NCBI RefSeq assembly: GCF_008693105.1
Contig: NZ_VXKK01000020.1
Span: 1 to 59,382 of the forward strand
Reading direction: 5' to 3'
Origin: Corynebacterium flavescens
Lineage (GTDB): Bacteria > Actinomycetota > Actinomycetes > Mycobacteriales > Mycobacteriaceae
DNA: 59,382 bases
In this document: positions 17,498-26,063 of the stretch, piece after piece
Layout of the letters: every line of letters begins with the position of its first letter
How positions within the stretch are numbered: the first letter of the stretch is position 1
Notes under the pieces: model-generated
Told to the model about the DNA's origin: nothing
The model's database searches: none
Seen by the model: only the letters and a program-made list of their open reading frames with translations
Position numbers and translations under genes: made by a program

Positions 17498-18013
17498 ATG
17501 TCGAGTGCCCAGATTCCCGTGGACGTTATCCGTTCTGCCCGCCGCCGGCGCACGGTGCAAGCGCGCGTGACCGACGGAGTGCTGCAGGTGCGCATTCCGG
17601 CATGGATGTCGCGCGAAGAAGAGGCCCAGGCTGTCGCCGACATGCGCGCGCGGCTAGAACGCAAGCATAAAAGCCGGCACTCCTCTGATGAAGACTTGGC
17701 TCGCCGGGCACGGGAGCTCAATGAGCGCTACCTCGCTGGCCGCGCCACTTTTAGCTCCATCAGGTGGGTGAGTAATCAGAATTCGCGCTGGGGTAGTTGC
17801 ACCACGGGAACAGGTGAGATTCGCATCAGCGACCGCCTGCGTGACGTGCCCGATTATGTGGTGGAAGCCGTGATCATTCATGAGCTCACGCATACCTTCA
17901 TCCCCGGTCACGGAACCGAGTTCTGGGATTGGGCGGATAAAGCCCCGCAAGCCGAAAGGGCAAAAGGATACCTCGAGGCCTATCAGCGTTTTAGCGCCGA
18001 GGCCCCGAGGTAG
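17498..18013 (+). CDS. YgjP-like (DUF45/SprT-like) metallopeptidase-domain protein
   Basis: This 171-residue protein has NSRWGSC and then IIHELTH (His128, Glu129, His132) followed by PGHGTEFW. That is the zinc-peptidase pattern of the YgjP/M48-like WGSC family. No signal peptide is present, so it is cytoplasmic. The substrate is unknown. TAGAAT at 17484-17489 ends 8 bases before the ATG and no Shine-Dalgarno is seen, so the mRNA is probably leaderless and the start is well supported. An upstream in-frame start at 17408 would lie before the promoter. It is divergent from the cyclodehydratase-like gene and convergent with the next one. Confidence 0.85.
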   Translation: MSSAQIPVDVIRSARRRRTVQARVTDGVLQVRIPAWMSREEEAQAVADMRARLERKHKSRHSSDEDLARRARELNERYLAGRATFSSIRWVSNQNSRWGSCTTGTGEIRISDRLRDVPDYVVEAVIIHELTHTFIPGHGTEFWDWADKAPQAERAKGYLEAYQRFSAEAPR

Positions 18014-18029
18014 TTAAAGCGGGACTTTC

Positions 18030-19463
18030 TTAGCCCTCGTTCTTTTCGCCGTTGTCCTTATCGCCCTTGTCGCTGTCGTCACCGGTGTTCTTATTTTCGG
18101 TGTCACCATCACTGGCGTTGCCTTCAGCGCCGCTGTCTTGCTCACGCAGCATCTGCTCAAGCTTGGCAAACTCCTGCTCGAAGCCCTCATCCGTGGAATC
18201 ATCCAGGAGGGAATCGATGAATGCGGCGGGGTTATCGATGTTGTCTGCGGTGGGCAGGAAGTCCGCGTGATCCCACGTCTTATCACGCTGCTCAGGACCG
18301 ACGGCCACGGTGGCGCGGTGCCACAACTCTGCTGCCTCGGACACCTTTGGTGCACTGAGTTCGATGCCCACGACCTTCGAAAGGGCTTGGTCGGCGGAGC
18401 CTCCGCTAACGCGGCGCCGTGCCCAAGCCTCGGTCAAGGCGGCGGTGGAGGGGATGCGCTCGCCCAAAGCCTCGGAGACAACGTGCTCGACCCAGCCCTC
18501 GACCAAGGCCAGCAAAGTCTCTAGGCGTGCGGCGGCGGCCGCGTTACGAGAACTGATCTTGGGGGAAAGATCCATGCCCTGCAGCTTGCCAATGGCATCT
18601 TGGATGGCTTGGGGGTCTCCCGATTCTAGGTTGAGATCGCGCGCTGCTTCCTCGATGTGAGAAGTATCGATAACTAGGCCCATGGCGTATTCCTCGACGG
18701 AGGAAACGATGCGCTCCACTAACCAAGGAACGTGCTTGAACAGGCGCTGGCGAGCTGCCTCACGTGCAGCCACATAGACTAAGACCTCCTGGGCTGGAAT
18801 GTCCAGGCCGGCGCTGGCTTTTTGGATATTCTGCGGCAACAACGCGGTCACTCCAGCAGGCGCGATGGGCAGCCCGAAGTCCGAGCCAGTCAAAGCCTGG
18901 GAGGCCAGATCCCCTAAAGCGTGCCCAAGTTGCATGCCGAAGTTCATGCCAGACATCTGGTTCATCATCTGCGAAAGAGGACCCATCATGTTCCGGGCTT
19001 CTTCAGGCATGGACTCCAGCTGAGCATCATTCATGTGCTTGGCCACGGGGGAGACCATGCGCTGCCACATGGGCAACGTAGCCTCGAGCCACTCCACGGA
19101 GTTCCATGCGCTCACTGTGCCAGAAGCGGTGGGTAACGTCGTGGCGTCATCGAGCCACAATTCCGCAAGGCGCACTGATTCCTCTACGGCGCGTGCGTCT
19201 TCCGGACTGACGGGCTTGCTAGCAGAGATCTCCTGCATGGCGATCCGCTTTGCCAGATCGTAATTAACCGGCCCAGCACCGCCCTCAGAGTTCATGGAGG
19301 AGCCCATGCCGGATAGCATCTGACCGAATTGGTTCAGCATGTCGCCGAGCCCGCCACCGCCGGCGCCGAAGTTAAAGCCCCCGAAGGGGTTGTGGTCGCG
19401 GCGGCCGTCGTTGTCATCGTCGTCATCACTATTGGGGAAGGAAAAACCGAATCCTTTGCTCAT
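18030..19463 (-). CDS. DUF2342 (zinc-dependent metalloprotease-like) protein, Rv3195 family
   Basis: The protein has 477 residues. A Gly/Asp-rich start (DDDDDNDG, FGAGGGGLGDML) and a Met-rich helical region precede the conserved core VYVAAREAARQRLFKHVPWL. An acidic tail follows. This matches the DUF2342 family (Rv3195 in M. tuberculosis), annotated elsewhere as a zinc metalloprotease or F420-associated protein. The family usually shows EAAHxRLF, whereas here the His is Arg, and no HExxH is present, so protease activity is doubtful. I prefer ATG 19463 to GTG 19493: TACATT (complement of 19471-19476) lies 7 bases before it, giving a leaderless start. Confidence 0.78.
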   Translation of the reverse strand: MSKGFGFSFPNSDDDDDNDGRRDHNPFGGFNFGAGGGGLGDMLNQFGQMLSGMGSSMNSEGGAGPVNYDLAKRIAMQEISASKPVSPEDARAVEESVRLAELWLDDATTLPTASGTVSAWNSVEWLEATLPMWQRMVSPVAKHMNDAQLESMPEEARNMMGPLSQMMNQMSGMNFGMQLGHALGDLASQALTGSDFGLPIAPAGVTALLPQNIQKASAGLDIPAQEVLVYVAAREAARQRLFKHVPWLVERIVSSVEEYAMGLVIDTSHIEEAARDLNLESGDPQAIQDAIGKLQGMDLSPKISSRNAAAAARLETLLALVEGWVEHVVSEALGERIPSTAALTEAWARRRVSGGSADQALSKVVGIELSAPKVSEAAELWHRATVAVGPEQRDKTWDHADFLPTADNIDNPAAFIDSLLDDSTDEGFEQEFAKLEQMLREQDSGAEGNASDGDTENKNTGDDSDKGDKDNGEKNEG

Positions 19464-19565
19464 GCGTCCCAATGTACCGATACTCGCGCTCACTATTCTA
19501 TGAAGCGCGCAACGCTGACAGCGAACACAGATAACTCCGAATAAAACGTTGTAGGCTAAGGCCTC

Positions 19566-20636
19566 GTGAAATCAGCAGCAAACCGTCGACGCCGCACCCT
19601 CGTCTTGGGTGCTATCCCCGTCGTGCTTACCGGAGCATTGGTGAGTATCGATCGTATTCCGGGAACAGACATCTCCCTGACTGTTCCCTACGCGGCCGAG
19701 GGGCCAGGGCCCACAGTGAATACGCTGGGGGATGTCGATGGAGTGCAGGTAGTCGCGGTTAAAGCCCCGCACGTCTATGACACAGACGGCAACCTAAATA
19801 TGACCACCGTGTCCGTGCGTACCAATATGACTCTTGCACAGGCCTTTGGCCGCTGGTTGTTTACGGATGACACCATCGTGCCCATCGAGACCGTCATTCC
19901 GCAGAATATGACTGATGAGGAAGTAGAACAGTCCAACAAGCAGGCTTTTACTGAGTCTGAATCTGCCGCCACCGTAGCGGCTATGAATTATCTCGACCTT
20001 CCTCTAAAGATTAAGGTCGTCGACGTGCTTGATGGTTCCCCCGCGTCAGGCAAGATTCAAAAAGACGACGAAGTAACAGCCATCGATGGCGAGGAAGTGA
20101 CCGAGCCCGGGCAGGTTCAAGATCGCATCCGCGCCAAACAGCCGGGCGACAGCGTAGAGGTGAGCGTTTTGCGGGGTGGGAAAGAGCTCACAAGTGCGGT
20201 GACCCTCGGTTCCTCGCCTGCTGATAAGAAGGTATCGTTCCTCGGCCTGAGCATGCTGTCTGAGCCTGCGGAGGACATCACCGTGGACTACAATCTCCAG
20301 GACATTGGCGGCCCCTCGGCGGGAATGATGTTCACCCTCGCGGTCATCGACAAGCTTTCCCCCGGGGATCTCAACGGCGGCAAGTTCGTGGCCGGAACTG
20401 GCACGATCGACGAAAGTGGCACCGTGGGGCCCATTGGAGGCATCGAACACAAGGTGCGGGCGGCCGAGGAAGCAGGGGCGCAGATCTTCTTAGCCCCGGC
20501 AGACAACTGCGCGGAGGCTACCAAGGGCGCAAACGGAGACATGGTGATAGCCAAGGTGAAAAGCCTGCAGGATGCGACCACCGCCATGGACAACTTCTCC
20601 CAAGGAAAACCTGTAGAGACCTGCCAGGCGGGGTAG
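19566..20636 (+). CDS. Secreted/membrane PDZ-Lon (S16) serine protease, Rv3194c-like
   Basis: The protein has 356 residues. An N-terminal hydrophobic segment (about 14-28) anchors or exports it. A PDZ domain follows at roughly 145-220 (GSPASGKIQKDDEVTAIDGE). The Lon-type proteolytic domain has Ser251 in GGPSAGMMF and Lys296 in GIEHKVRAA, 45 residues apart, as in the Ser-Lys dyad. It lacks an ATPase domain, so it probably trims or regulates cell-envelope proteins. The start is GTG, with TAGGCT at 19552-19557 eight bases upstream (leaderless). It is divergent from the DUF2342 gene, as in mycobacteria. Confidence 0.87.
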   Translation: MKSAANRRRRTLVLGAIPVVLTGALVSIDRIPGTDISLTVPYAAEGPGPTVNTLGDVDGVQVVAVKAPHVYDTDGNLNMTTVSVRTNMTLAQAFGRWLFTDDTIVPIETVIPQNMTDEEVEQSNKQAFTESESAATVAAMNYLDLPLKIKVVDVLDGSPASGKIQKDDEVTAIDGEEVTEPGQVQDRIRAKQPGDSVEVSVLRGGKELTSAVTLGSSPADKKVSFLGLSMLSEPAEDITVDYNLQDIGGPSAGMMFTLAVIDKLSPGDLNGGKFVAGTGTIDESGTVGPIGGIEHKVRAAEEAGAQIFLAPADNCAEATKGANGDMVIAKVKSLQDATTAMDNFSQGKPVETCQAG

Positions 20637-20663
20637 AGGAAGTCCCCGGCGAAGGGACGAAGC

Positions 20664-21302
20664 CTAAGCGAGGCCTAGCTCTTTAATCCTGTCCTCGGGA
20701 TCTTCCTGGTCGGTCGAAATCATCTGCTGCATCACCAGTCCTTCCTTATTATCTACGACGGTGATGACCGCGGTAGTGCCCAGAGTGGACCAACCCACGA
20801 CGCGGTCGCCGTCATCTTCCACGACGCGAGAGCTGCGCAGCTCGGTGAGCACCTGCGTGGTCTGCGAGGCCTTGGATTGCGACTTAAAGAACTGGAATTG
20901 GCCAATTTCCGGGCCAGAGCAGTTATAGGAATCTTTGACCCCGGCTGGATCGCAGCGATCGAACTCGGCGAATACCGTATCCGGGGCAAGCGAGCCGAAG
21001 ATCTTCTGTGCATCCGCCACCGACTTGACCTGCCGGGATTCCGAGCGCGTGGAGTCTGCAGGTTCGCTGCTTTGCGAAGCCGCCTCCTCGGAACGGTTTC
21101 CAGATTCAGAGGCGGAAGCCTCAGTGGATGAAGCGCTAGCGGAAGAGTCCTGTGCAGAGGTAGAGCTGGCCGTAGTCTCCGGGGTAGAGGAGTCGGATGC
21201 GGCGGGATCCTCGTCTCGGGTGGAGCAACCCGCCAGAAACAGCCCCAAGGAGAGGCCGAGCGCGGCGGCGCCGGTCAAGCGGTGGACAGCGCGGTTGCGC
21301 AC
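20664..21302 (-). CDS. Secreted lipoprotein with Ser/Thr/Glu-rich linker
   Basis: This 212-residue protein has an N-terminal signal and lipobox LAGC (Cys26), then a low-complexity Ser/Ala/Thr/Glu stretch to about residue 90. A small folded domain follows with two cysteines (RCDPAG and YNCSGP) that could form a disulfide. I do not recognise a family. It should be anchored to the outer face of the membrane. The GTG start has AAGGAGT seven bases upstream. It is convergent with the PDZ-Lon protease gene, 27 bases away, with no clear terminator between them. Confidence 0.75.
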   Translation of the reverse strand: MRNRAVHRLTGAAALGLSLGLFLAGCSTRDEDPAASDSSTPETTASSTSAQDSSASASSTEASASESGNRSEEAASQSSEPADSTRSESRQVKSVADAQKIFGSLAPDTVFAEFDRCDPAGVKDSYNCSGPEIGQFQFFKSQSKASQTTQVLTELRSSRVVEDDGDRVVGWSTLGTTAVITVVDNKEGLVMQQMISTDQEDPEDRIKELGLA

Positions 21303-21379
21303 GATAGGACTCCTTGCATACGTACTTAAGTGTTGGTGCCTTTAGCGAGGTCGCCGGAAAGGCAACCCGGTCTATTAGT

Positions 21380-21916
21380 CTAGTCGAGTTCTTCCGGTTC
21401 TTGTTCCAAACCGTATCGAAGGGCGGCGATGATCCCCGGCGCCACGTCCGGCCCGCCCCGCAACTGGATCTCGTCCTGCGCGAAGGGGCCTGCCTGCGCC
21501 AGATCTTCCTCGGTCGGGCGCAGCTGAAGCAGCGTCAACTCCACGCCTTCCTCACGGAGGACACCGGAGAACAGGCGGGCGGGACTCGGTTTCGCTGCGG
21601 GGTTCGACGTATCGCGAAAGACAATTTCCTGGGCGAGGATGACCCCCGCGACCTCGGGAGGCCAGGCCAAACGCGATACGTAGTCCGCAAGTTGCTCGGA
21701 ACCAGGCTCGATGTTGTCGGGAAGAGAATCTTGGACCACGAGAGTCAGCGGTGAATCATCCGCTTCGTCCCATTGGCCTAGTTGCTCTGCCAGCAGCTCG
21801 GTCGGCACGAGGGCGAATAGGGAAGGCCGCGCGTCCCAGCCCTCGCCGTGGACAAATTCGACGGCTTCACGCATGGCCTTGTTGAGAGCGGGCTGGGAGA
21901 TTCCGGGGGAACTCAT
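21380..21916 (-). CDS. PPA1309-family actinobacterial protein
   Basis: This 178-residue acidic cytoplasmic protein begins MSSPGISQPALNKAMREAVE and contains GWDARPSLFALVPT and DVAPGIIAALRYGLEQEPEE. It matches the actinobacterial PPA1309 family, which lies beside the UPF0182 membrane protein in many genomes. Its function is unknown. I prefer ATG 21916 over the ATG at 21922 because AAGGA is better spaced to it. It is divergent from the UPF0182 gene, with about 90 AT-rich bases between them that must hold both promoters. Confidence 0.8.
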   Translation of the reverse strand: MSSPGISQPALNKAMREAVEFVHGEGWDARPSLFALVPTELLAEQLGQWDEADDSPLTLVVQDSLPDNIEPGSEQLADYVSRLAWPPEVAGVILAQEIVFRDTSNPAAKPSPARLFSGVLREEGVELTLLQLRPTEEDLAQAGPFAQDEIQLRGGPDVAPGIIAALRYGLEQEPEELD

Positions 21917-22004
21917 AAACATCCTTATTCGTTATCTGTGTATTGCTTCCCTAAGCTGGAAGTCTATACCGGTAATATTCATACGATTTTGATTGGAGCT
22001 GGCG

Positions 22005-24983
22005 TTGGTCTCTGGACTATCCCAACCCGCGGCCCCTATGAAGCGACCCCCTCGTGCGCTCACGTGGGTCGTGGCTATCATAGCCATCCTATTGTTCGTC
22101 GGGCCTTTGGCCGTCGGCGTTTACACGGACTGGAGGTGGTTCGGGGCAATCGAGTATCGCAACGTCTTTACCAAGACAATTCTCGCGCGCATCGTCCTCT
22201 TCGCGGTCTTTGCGCTCGTCAGCGGCGCCGTCGTGTGGCTGGCCGGCTACCTAACCTGGCGTGGGCGCCCTGATGAGTTCGATATCGGGGATCTCAATTC
22301 TCCGGTGCATCAGTATCGCCGTTCCATTGAGAAGGGCATGCACCTTTTCTTCCGGGTGGTTCCCTTCATCGTTGGCATCGTCGCCGGCATCTTGGGCCAG
22401 TCCGCATGGCGCGACGTTTTGCTCTTCCTCAACCGTCACCCCTTCGGCGTTGAAGATCCGCAGTTCGGCAACGATCTGGGCTTCTATGCCTTTAGCTTGT
22501 CCATGTGGCAGCTGCTCGTCAGCACGCTGTCGGTGCTCACTGCAGTTGCTTTCCTTATCGCATTGTTTGGACACTACATCCTCGGCGGCATCCGCATTGG
22601 TAACCGTTCCGCAGGCATCACCGGTGCCATCTCCCGTCCTGCTCGCGTCCAGCTCGCGGTGACCGCAGGTATCTGGATGCTCCTGCAGGTAGCAAAATAC
22701 TGGTTCGAGCGCTATGAGCTGCTTTACGCAGATCACGCACTTTTCACCGGTGCTTCTTATACGGACATCAACGCCTACCTGCCGGCGAAGATTATCTTGA
22801 TGATCATCGCCGTATTCGTCGCAATCGCGTTGTTTATGGCCCTCGTAGTCAAGGACCTTCGCATCCCCGGACTTGCGGTTGTGTTGATGCTCCTTTCCTC
22901 GCTCATCATCGGTCAGGCATGGCCGCTGCTCATGGAGCAGTTCTCGGTGCAGCCTAACCGTCAGGCCAAGGAAGCGGAGTCCATCGGGCGCAACATTGAG
23001 TCCACGCGCTACGCCTATGGCCTCACCGATGAGGACGTGACCTACGAGCGCAACTGGGGCGCTAGCGAGGTCGCTGACTCTGAGGTAGCCTCCGAGTCCG
23101 CCACGATCTCCAACCTGCGCCTTCTTGATCCGGATGTTTTGCCTCCGACCTTTACTCAGATGCAGCAGCTGAAGAACTTCTACGGCTTCCCCAGCCCGCT
23201 GGCCATGGACCGCTATGAGGTCGATGGCGAGATGCGGGACTTCGTGGTCGCCGCGCGCGAGCTAGATCCCAATGAGCTGCGTGAGAACCAGTCGAACTGG
23301 ATCAACCGCCACACTGTATATACCCACGGCAACGGCTTTGTCGCCGCACAAGCAAATACCGTCGATGAAGTAGCGCGTGACGCCGGATCTGCCCGCGGTG
23401 GTTTCCCCGTCTTTACAGTCTCCGATCTTCAGACCAAGGCCGGCAAGGCCCAAGGTGAGGGAGAGACCAAGGATGCTGAGGAATCCCTGGGCATCCACGT
23501 CGACCAGCCGCGCACTTACTTCGGTCCTGTCATCGCCTCGGCGCAGGACGGACTGGACTATGCCATCGTCGGACAGACGGGTGATGAACCGGTTGAGTAT
23601 GACACCGATTCCTCCACTTACACCTATGACGGAACGGGCGGAGTCTCCATCGGGAACGTCTTTGACCGCGCCGCCTATGCGCTTAAGTACCAGGAGATGA
23701 ACTTCCTGCTCTCGGATCGAGTGGGCGAGGATTCCAAGATCCTCTATGACCGTGACCCGCGTGAGCGCGTCGAGAAGGTTGCCCCCTGGCTGACCACGGA
23801 CTCTTCCACCTATCCTGCCGTCATTGATGGCCGCATCAAGTGGATAGTTGATGGATACACCACCCTTGACGCCCTGCCTTATTCTCAGCGCACCTCGCTG
23901 ACGGAAACTACGCAGGATGCTCAGAACCCGGACGGCACGAGCCAGCGCCTCATCAATGACAACGTTGGTTACATCAGGAACTCGGTCAAGGCTACGGTTG
24001 ATGCCTACGACGGCACGGTAGACCTCTACGAGTTCGACACTGAAGACCCAGTCCTCAAGGCTTGGGAGGGCGTGTTCCCCAACGTGGTGAAGCCCAACTC
24101 TGATATCTCGGCTGAGCTGCGTGATCACTTCCGATACCCGGAGGATATGTTTAAGGTTCAGCGCACGCTTCTGGCCCGCTACCACGTTGATGACCCAGGG
24201 GTATTCTTCAACAACGACGCATTCTGGTCCGTTCCTGAAGATCCTACTGCCGGCGAAAATGAAGGCCTCAACCAGCCGCCGTACTACGTGATGGCCGCCG
24301 ATCCCAAGACCGGCAAACCTAGCTTCCAGCTGATCACCTCTTATCGTGGACTTAACCGTCAGTTCCTCTCGGCACACATGGCTGTTTCCTCCGACCCGGA
24401 GACTTATGGCAAGTTCACCGTGCGTGTCCTTCCCACTAATACTCAGACCCAGGGTCCGAAGCAGGCGCAGGATGCCATGATGTCCTCGGACCAGGTCGCG
24501 CGTGACCGCACTCTGTGGGAGGGCTCCAACGACCTGCACAACGGCAATCTGCTGGCATTGCCGGTTGGTGGGGGAGAGATTCTCTACGTCGAGCCCATCT
24601 ACTCGCAGCGCAAGGGCCAAGAGTCTGCGTTCCCGAAGCTGCTGCGCGTACTCGTCTCCTATAAGGGACGGGTTGGCTACGCACCGACCATCGCCGAGGC
24701 GCTGGAGCAGGTTGGCATCGATGCCAAGGCTGCCCAAAGCATCGAGGAGGTTAGCGGTGACGGCGGGGATGCCTCTGCTGCCAAGGAAGGGGATGAAAAG
24801 CCCGCGGATTCTGCTCAGCCGGCGACTGCTCCTTCTTCCTCCAGCGAGGGCGAGGCAATTTCCAAGATCAATGATGCTTTGAAGAAGGTCGAGTCCGCCC
24901 GCAATGGTTCCTTCGAGGAATACGGCAAGGCACTCGATGAGCTCGACAAGGCAGTTGACGCGTACCAGTCACTTTCCAAGTAG
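22005..24983 (+). CDS. UPF0182 large membrane protein
   Basis: This is a protein of about 992 residues. Seven or so membrane helices fill the first ~310 residues. A large exported domain follows (with NRHTVYTHGNGFV, YVMAADPKTGKPSFQL and the QKGQESAFPKL region), and the end is acidic and coiled. This is the UPF0182 family (Rv3193c in M. tuberculosis); its role is unproven. The start is unclear: TTG 21993 and ATG 22038 are in frame, but GGAG at 21995-21998 with a 6-base spacer favours TTG 22005 (MVSGLSQPAAP). A hairpin at 25006-25044 follows. Confidence 0.88.
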   Translation: MVSGLSQPAAPMKRPPRALTWVVAIIAILLFVGPLAVGVYTDWRWFGAIEYRNVFTKTILARIVLFAVFALVSGAVVWLAGYLTWRGRPDEFDIGDLNSPVHQYRRSIEKGMHLFFRVVPFIVGIVAGILGQSAWRDVLLFLNRHPFGVEDPQFGNDLGFYAFSLSMWQLLVSTLSVLTAVAFLIALFGHYILGGIRIGNRSAGITGAISRPARVQLAVTAGIWMLLQVAKYWFERYELLYADHALFTGASYTDINAYLPAKIILMIIAVFVAIALFMALVVKDLRIPGLAVVLMLLSSLIIGQAWPLLMEQFSVQPNRQAKEAESIGRNIESTRYAYGLTDEDVTYERNWGASEVADSEVASESATISNLRLLDPDVLPPTFTQMQQLKNFYGFPSPLAMDRYEVDGEMRDFVVAARELDPNELRENQSNWINRHTVYTHGNGFVAAQANTVDEVARDAGSARGGFPVFTVSDLQTKAGKAQGEGETKDAEESLGIHVDQPRTYFGPVIASAQDGLDYAIVGQTGDEPVEYDTDSSTYTYDGTGGVSIGNVFDRAAYALKYQEMNFLLSDRVGEDSKILYDRDPRERVEKVAPWLTTDSSTYPAVIDGRIKWIVDGYTTLDALPYSQRTSLTETTQDAQNPDGTSQRLINDNVGYIRNSVKATVDAYDGTVDLYEFDTEDPVLKAWEGVFPNVVKPNSDISAELRDHFRYPEDMFKVQRTLLARYHVDDPGVFFNNDAFWSVPEDPTAGENEGLNQPPYYVMAADPKTGKPSFQLITSYRGLNRQFLSAHMAVSSDPETYGKFTVRVLPTNTQTQGPKQAQDAMMSSDQVARDRTLWEGSNDLHNGNLLALPVGGGEILYVEPIYSQRKGQESAFPKLLRVLVSYKGRVGYAPTIAEALEQVGIDAKAAQSIEEVSGDGGDASAAKEGDEKPADSAQPATAPSSSSEGEAISKINDALKKVESARNGSFEEYGKALDELDKAVDAYQSLSK

Positions 24984-25005
24984 TGACTGATTGCTCAAAG
25001 AGTGA

Positions 25006-25047
25006 AAGCGGCACCTGACCGGCTGATTTGGGAGGGTGCCGCTTCCT
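25006..25047 (+). terminator. Terminator after the UPF0182 gene
   Basis: The arms AAGCGGCACC (25006-25015) and GGTGCCGCTT (25035-25044) pair perfectly over 10 bp. The trailing CCTTAT is only weakly T-rich, so termination may be inefficient. Confidence 0.6.
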
Positions 25048-25138
25048 TATGTATAGTTACAGAAGTCGCCAGCACAGAGGGCTTAACTTTAAAAGGTTAG
25101 TTACTCGGTGTAGCGCAGATGGATGGAAGTCATCTCAT

Positions 25139-25215
25139 CGCGGGGTGGAGCAGCTCGGTAGCTCGCTGGGCTCATAACCCAGAGGTCGTAGGTTCGAATC
25201 CTGCCCCCGCTACCA
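25139..25215 (+). tRNA. Initiator tRNA-Met (CAU anticodon), CCA encoded
   Basis: A complete 77-base cloverleaf is visible: acceptor CGCGGGG with CCCCGCT, D-arm GAGCAGCTCGGTAGCTC, anticodon arm CTGGG-CTCATAA-CCCAG and T-arm GTAGG-TTCGAAT-CCTGC. The end is ACCA. Two marks identify it as the initiator rather than the elongator: the unpaired first acceptor position (C1 opposite U72) and the three consecutive G-C pairs at the base of the anticodon stem. It delivers formyl-Met to the 30S subunit. A good hairpin terminator follows at 25226. Confidence 0.95.
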
Positions 25216-25225
25216 ACTTCCGATT

Positions 25226-25262
25226 ATCCTCTCGTCACCTTCGGGTGGGGAGAGGATTTTCT
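25226..25262 (+). terminator. Terminator after tRNA-fMet
   Basis: ATCCTCTC (25226-25233) pairs with GAGAGGAT (25250-25257). An inner CACC/GGTG stem is closed by a TTCG-type loop, and TTTTCT follows. Confidence 0.8.
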
Positions 25263-25327
25263 CGTATTCGGGTACAGTATTGGCTCGCACTGCTGCTAGG
25301 TGAGTCCGGTAATGATAGCGTTCAGGC

Positions 25328-25948
25328 ATGAATATGCTCCTGTTGTCCCTTAACGTGGGCGCAGTCCCAGCCTTTCTGGAGCAGTGCGTGGGTGGGCTCG
25401 CCCGGCCACTGCGCCTCGGATACATCACCGATGCAGCGGAGGGGATGCCTTTCGCGGCTGCGGAGCGCACCGGCGTTGCGGAATTGGGCTACGAGTTGGT
25501 AGATATTTCTGCCCGGAGGGAAACTGCCGCTTCCTTCGCCGAGGTGCTTGGCAGCCTCGATGCCGTGTATGTAGCAGGAGGGGAAACCTTTCTCTTGCTT
25601 GAGGCATTGCGTTCCAACGGCACGGGGGACGTCCTTGCGGAGCGCGTGCGAGCGGGATTGCCTTATATAGGGTGCAGTGCAGGATCGATCATTACGGGGC
25701 CGTCAGTGACCCCGGCGGAGTTGATGGACAGCCGTGACGTCGCGCCTGGGCTCAGCAGTGATAGGGGGCTCGGCCTCATTGACAAGGTCATCGTTCCTCA
25801 CGCAGACGGAAAGCTTCCCCCGTATCCGGCCGAGTTGATTGCGCGCATCGTTGAGACTTACGGGGACAAATATCCGCTGTTGCTGCTGCGTGACGGTCAA
25901 GCGCTGCACGTCAGCGGCGCTGCGGCGGAAGTCATCCCTTCACTGTGA
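25328..25948 (+). CDS. Peptidase E (S51)-like protein
   Basis: This 206-residue cytoplasmic protein has AVYVAGGETFLLLEAL and the nucleophile elbow GCSAGS, then a conserved-type GLGLIDKVIVPHADG. These are the marks of the S51 family, whose founder cleaves Asp-Xaa dipeptides; other members act on cyanophycin. The catalytic Ser lies in GCSAGS. The exact substrate is unknown. TAGCGT at 25316-25321 ends 6 bases before the ATG, so it may be leaderless. It stands alone between the tRNA terminator and a broken secreted-protein gene. Confidence 0.83.
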   Translation: MNMLLLSLNVGAVPAFLEQCVGGLARPLRLGYITDAAEGMPFAAAERTGVAELGYELVDISARRETAASFAEVLGSLDAVYVAGGETFLLLEALRSNGTGDVLAERVRAGLPYIGCSAGSIITGPSVTPAELMDSRDVAPGLSSDRGLGLIDKVIVPHADGKLPPYPAELIARIVETYGDKYPLLLLRDGQALHVSGAAAEVIPSL

Positions 25949-25961
25949 CAGAAAGTGAGAG

Positions 25962-25989
25962 TTGATTCACCCAGTGTTTTCCTAGGGAT
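25962..25989 (+). promoter_or_regulatory. Possible promoter of the 20-codon leader ORF and secreted-protein pseudogene
   Basis: TTGATT (25962-25967) is followed after about 15-16 bases by TAGGGAT (25983-25989). The boxes are imperfect and the spacer is slightly short. Confidence 0.35.
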
Positions 25990-26000
25990 CATTTCCTGAT

Positions 26001-26063
26001 CATGGACCTCCGATACTTTGTTGAGGTTCGTGAAAAGTTACTCTCCCTGGAAAGTGGTCAATA
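26001..26063 (+). CDS. Short leader ORF (20 aa) coupled to the next start
   Basis: ATG 26001 opens MDLRYFVEVREKLLSLESGQ and stops at TAG 26061-26063. The GTG of the secreted-protein gene begins at the very next base (26064). Such an arrangement allows ribosome re-initiation. I see no Shine-Dalgarno for the following GTG other than GGAAAGTGG inside this ORF. It could equally be chance: the ORF has only 20 codons and no homologue I know of. Confidence 0.3.

Noticed and set aside
17387..17560. N-terminal extension of the cyclodehydratase-like protein
   Set aside because: The extra residues look unlike a folded protein and overlap the divergent promoter region; ATG 17386 gives the family length.
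23262..24737. A 491-codon open frame antisense to the UPF0182 gene
   Set aside because: It is the mirror of a long high-GC coding region, has no start signal or recognisable domain, and the plus-strand protein is clearly real.
25101..25138. Possible second tRNA 5' fragment (GTGTAGCGCAGATGG) before tRNA-fMet
   Set aside because: It resembles a D-arm region, but no acceptor, anticodon or T-arm partners can be folded.
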